A DNA stretch of 34,275 nt, taken from NCBI RefSeq assembly GCF_001039355.2, contig NW_019773759.1, forward strand, positions 395,384 to 429,658, given 5' to 3'. A program made the position numbers and the translations under genes. The notes below the pieces were generated by a model. The model did not search any database. It was given only the letters and a program-made list of their open reading frames with translations, and had not been told where the DNA came from. The stretch is from Lingula anatina. Taxonomy: Eukaryota; Brachiopoda; Lingulata; Lingulida; Lingulidae. Shown piece by piece: positions 31,825 through 34,275 of the stretch. Numbering within the stretch: position 1 is the stretch's first letter; every line of letters starts with the position of its first letter.

Positions 31825-31920
31825 ATGGATGACCAGACTGACGATAAGGATGGGCTGATCACGTTTGAAGATCTTGAGAAAAAGAAGAGAGAAGCTACGG
31901 CAGAGACAATTCTAGGCAAG
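31825..31920 (+). CDS. First coding exon of a seven-transmembrane protein paralogue (partial gene)
   Basis: This is a 32-codon exon with the same length and phase as exon 1 of the gene at 16536, and with the intact donor GTGAGT at 31921. It starts MDDQTDDKDG and ends ETILGK. Eight of 32 residues differ from copy A, and only two codons differ silently. Intron 1 homology continues to the window end, which falls about 80 bp before the expected exon 2. Whether the rest of the paralogue is intact cannot be seen. Confidence 0.8.
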
Positions 31921-32154
31921 GTGAGTTTACATTGACTACATATGGCGCCATACAATGCTATTTCTATGTACTATCTGTGTGCACATTGCAGTGTAGAGTA
32001 CATGAAAAGAATTTTATATCCAAATTCATTTTCCGCCATTGGTGGTCTTCCTTATCAGGCCAGTATATCACATTGGCTTATTCGCATTTAAATATAAATA
32101 CAGAAGAATGCGAGCCTAAAAAGTGGTCTTCAAACGACACATATTGAATATTAA

Positions 32155-32212
<58 letters not shown>
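32155..32212. repeat. (ATT)n microsatellite in intron 1 of the paralogue
   Basis: About 18 ATT units. Copy A has only a few units at the matching place (16845-16860), so the expansion followed the duplication. Confidence 0.9.
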
Positions 32213-32213
<1 letters not shown>

Positions 32214-32509
32214 TAAAAATTAAATCAAATTGTTTTAATATTTCAGCGACTTTGTCAGGTGCTTTCATATCAACACTGTCAGTTTACTAGATAAAAAGGC
32301 ACGCAATGATATGATGGGTGGTGGCTTGTTTGCCGTTGACTAATCTACTCCAGTAGCTCACGCACAAAAGCTGATAAATGAATTGAAAGAACAGAATACT
32401 GAAAGTCGCGACACCTTCATGTAACAACAAATAGCCCAAGTAGATGAAATTTAAAGTTTTGATCTTTTAAGATTTCTATCATCAAAAGTTGAGTGAATAA
32501 TTTCAATTA

Positions 32510-33808
32510 AGACCAAAAGTAGTTCAACGCATAAATGCATAGAAACAATGCCCTGTTCTTTTTATAAAAAATAAAACATACTTCCCAAATGACCAATTAC
32601 AGACAGGGATTAAGTGCAGTGTCCAACTGATGACGCTGTAACGCCATTTTGAGAGAAAAAAGTTTTCGGTTTTTCGAATTTTTCTACAACCAAAACGGCT
32701 ATTTTAGTGATTCAAACGGCATCATAAGGCTGGATGAAAGCTCTACAAAAGGATGGCAGGGAATTGTCTTAAACTGTTTCCTTTGATTTTATCGTCTTTT
32801 AAGTTAAATTACCCCATATTACAGTGGGTTATGCTCTTTAAAAGACGCTTATTTTTGAACGAGCAATTTCCTCTAAAATCCCTGATATTCATCTGTAGTG
32901 CACATTCTCAACAACAATTATTGGAATTTTTGTAACGATTGGTTGCTCAGATAGTGAGATAGACTTGAAACCGATTAACTTATCTCGTCAATCTGGAAAG
33001 CTGTTATAACAGCCAAAACCGTTCACAGGATTGTTAACAGAGGTTATTAGTCAAATGCTTAGATGAGAAATTAACCTGTTAGCGGTTATACAATCAGATG
33101 GAACCATTGCTTATTGTCATCTAAAAATATTTTGTTTGGATGCTTTAAAATGCCAGAAAATCGTGTTTTTTGTAAAATTTTCCGACTACCCGTTCAATTT
33201 GTGAGCGTGCCGCCATTTTGATTGACAGCTCTGGACAGGTCCCTAGCCTAGTGATGCCGAGTAGGGTGTCAAGGATATGTAGTAGGAAACGCTAACATAG
33301 GCGATTACGTTTAACCGCAACTAAGAGGTGTGAATTAAGTTGCATTTGAACGTTTCTATGGGCCTTCCTCAGCAATCGAACAATTATACCTGGTAGCTTC
33401 TTTCCCTGTCATCGGCAAAGTGATCAGATGAAACTGTTTGTATCTGTTGAGAGAAAGTGGCCGTCACTCGTGTAAATACGAGTTTTGGACAGGTAACGCT
33501 GCAAGATTGTTTTAACACTTGGCAATTATCAGGTCAACGAAAAAAAAAATCCAGTGATTACTTCAGAGCGGTATCTCTCGAAATGCCACCTTAGCATGTT
33601 GAAAATCTCATCAAAGGATACCTTTTGCGGTGCAAACTCTTAAACAATTATTTCATCCAATGTTAGACACTTTTTTGATCAATATAAACACACAAAAAAC
33701 TCAAAAACATGACTTTAAGGCCATTTAACCCTTACTTTAATTTTTACAGTTAGTATAGTATTAAAGTATAGAATGAAAATGGTTTCACGAATTCTCTCAG
33801 GTACTTAT
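32510..33808. mobile_element. About 1.3-kb insertion of unknown type in the duplicated intron 1
   Basis: Copy A homology stops near 32505 and resumes at 'ggcatggaaatgttttacct' (33813), which matches 17302. The insert has no homologue in copy A, no recognisable coding region and no terminal repeats that I can see. It is named mobile only because it is present in one duplicate and absent from the other. Confidence 0.4.
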
Positions 33809-34275
33809 AGAGGCATGGAAATGTTTTACCTTACACAAATAAAAAACATCGTTAACATCATTAACTTGGCGATCGATTGTGACACGAGGTTTTTTAAATA
33901 CTTGTTGACCTTTCAGTTTTGCAATCTACCACTTCCACATCCACTGTAGCTAAATTCACTGGTGTGAGTCCATAACTTTAAGTAGGCCTACATAAGGTTT
34001 TGATCATGTGCTAAAGATATACATGTATATGCATTGCTTTCATTGTAGAGGAAGTGGTTTTTAAACAGTTGGCATGTGATTACTGCTCATCATCCAAGTT
34101 TAGAACTTATCTATTAAGAATTTTAATATATAAATGAGGCCAATTTGCCCCAAAGCTAAAGAATAAAGTGGAAAATATCCAATTCCTTCCTCAGTTTTTC
34201 TGAAATACCTCCTCAACTATTAATTAATACATTTTACCATTGTCAAGATTTAAGCACAGCTTTTGAAGATTTTCA

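Larger units (their letters stand above)
29325..34275. repeat. Segmental duplicate (copy B) of the MIC10/membrane-protein unit
   Basis: This aligns in direct orientation with 14375-17840 and is roughly 15% diverged in noncoding parts. The left edge lies in MIC10 intron 3 next to the T-run at 29322-29333; the right edge is beyond the window. Copy B lacks the 486-bp element of copy A. It has gained the foldback and SINE-like DNA at about 30560-31610 and an unrecognised insertion at about 32510-33808. Confidence 0.9.

Overview
This window is animal genomic DNA: AT-rich, with short exons split by GT-AG introns, many microsatellites, and many short non-autonomous DNA transposons. The proteins that can be rebuilt (a prostaglandin-dehydrogenase-like SDR, the MICOS subunit MIC10 and a multi-pass membrane protein) and the kinds of MITE present suit a marine invertebrate such as a lophotrochozoan or a basal deuterostome. 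The phylum cannot be fixed from the sequence alone.

Region 1 (about 1-8.4 kb) is a tandem amplification of a tRNA-Gly(GCC) locus. Six copies lie on the minus strand, five identical at every base and one broken. They sit in blocks of flanking DNA that are also repeated but have diverged. One repeated flank block carries a palindromic CRE motif (TGACGTCA) in each of its four copies. No protein gene is supported here; the short reading frames across the tRNAs are artefacts.

Region 2 (about 9.97-13.7 kb, plus strand) is a seven-exon, 294-residue SDR most like 15-hydroxyprostaglandin dehydrogenase (HPGD). Cofactor and catalytic motifs are intact and all splice phases agree.

Region 3 (about 14.2-25.5 kb) is a head-to-head pair. 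MIC10 (MICOS10) is on the minus strand with four short exons. A seven-transmembrane protein of unassigned family is on the plus strand with eight coding exons. About 350 bp separate their start codons. The membrane-protein gene has an in-phase alternative terminal exon and a relic of a duplicated exon 5.

Region 4 (about 29.3 kb to the window end) is a diverged direct duplicate of the MIC10/membrane-protein unit, starting inside MIC10 intron 3. In this copy MIC10 is a pseudogene: exons 1 and 4 are gone, the exon 2 acceptor and exon 3 donor are mutated, and exon 3 has an 8-bp deletion. The first exon, start codon and splice donor of the membrane-protein paralogue are intact, and so is its promoter. 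The window ends roughly 80 bp before the expected second exon. A decayed 1.4-kb Tc1/mariner element sits just left of the duplicate.

Most notable items: the duplication with asymmetric fates; a 99-108 bp block inside MIC10 intron 1 that is conserved between the copies with a coding-like substitution pattern on the opposite strand; the alternative C-terminal exon and partial exon duplication; and the tRNA-Gly array. Nothing resembles a defence system, CRISPR array or virus.
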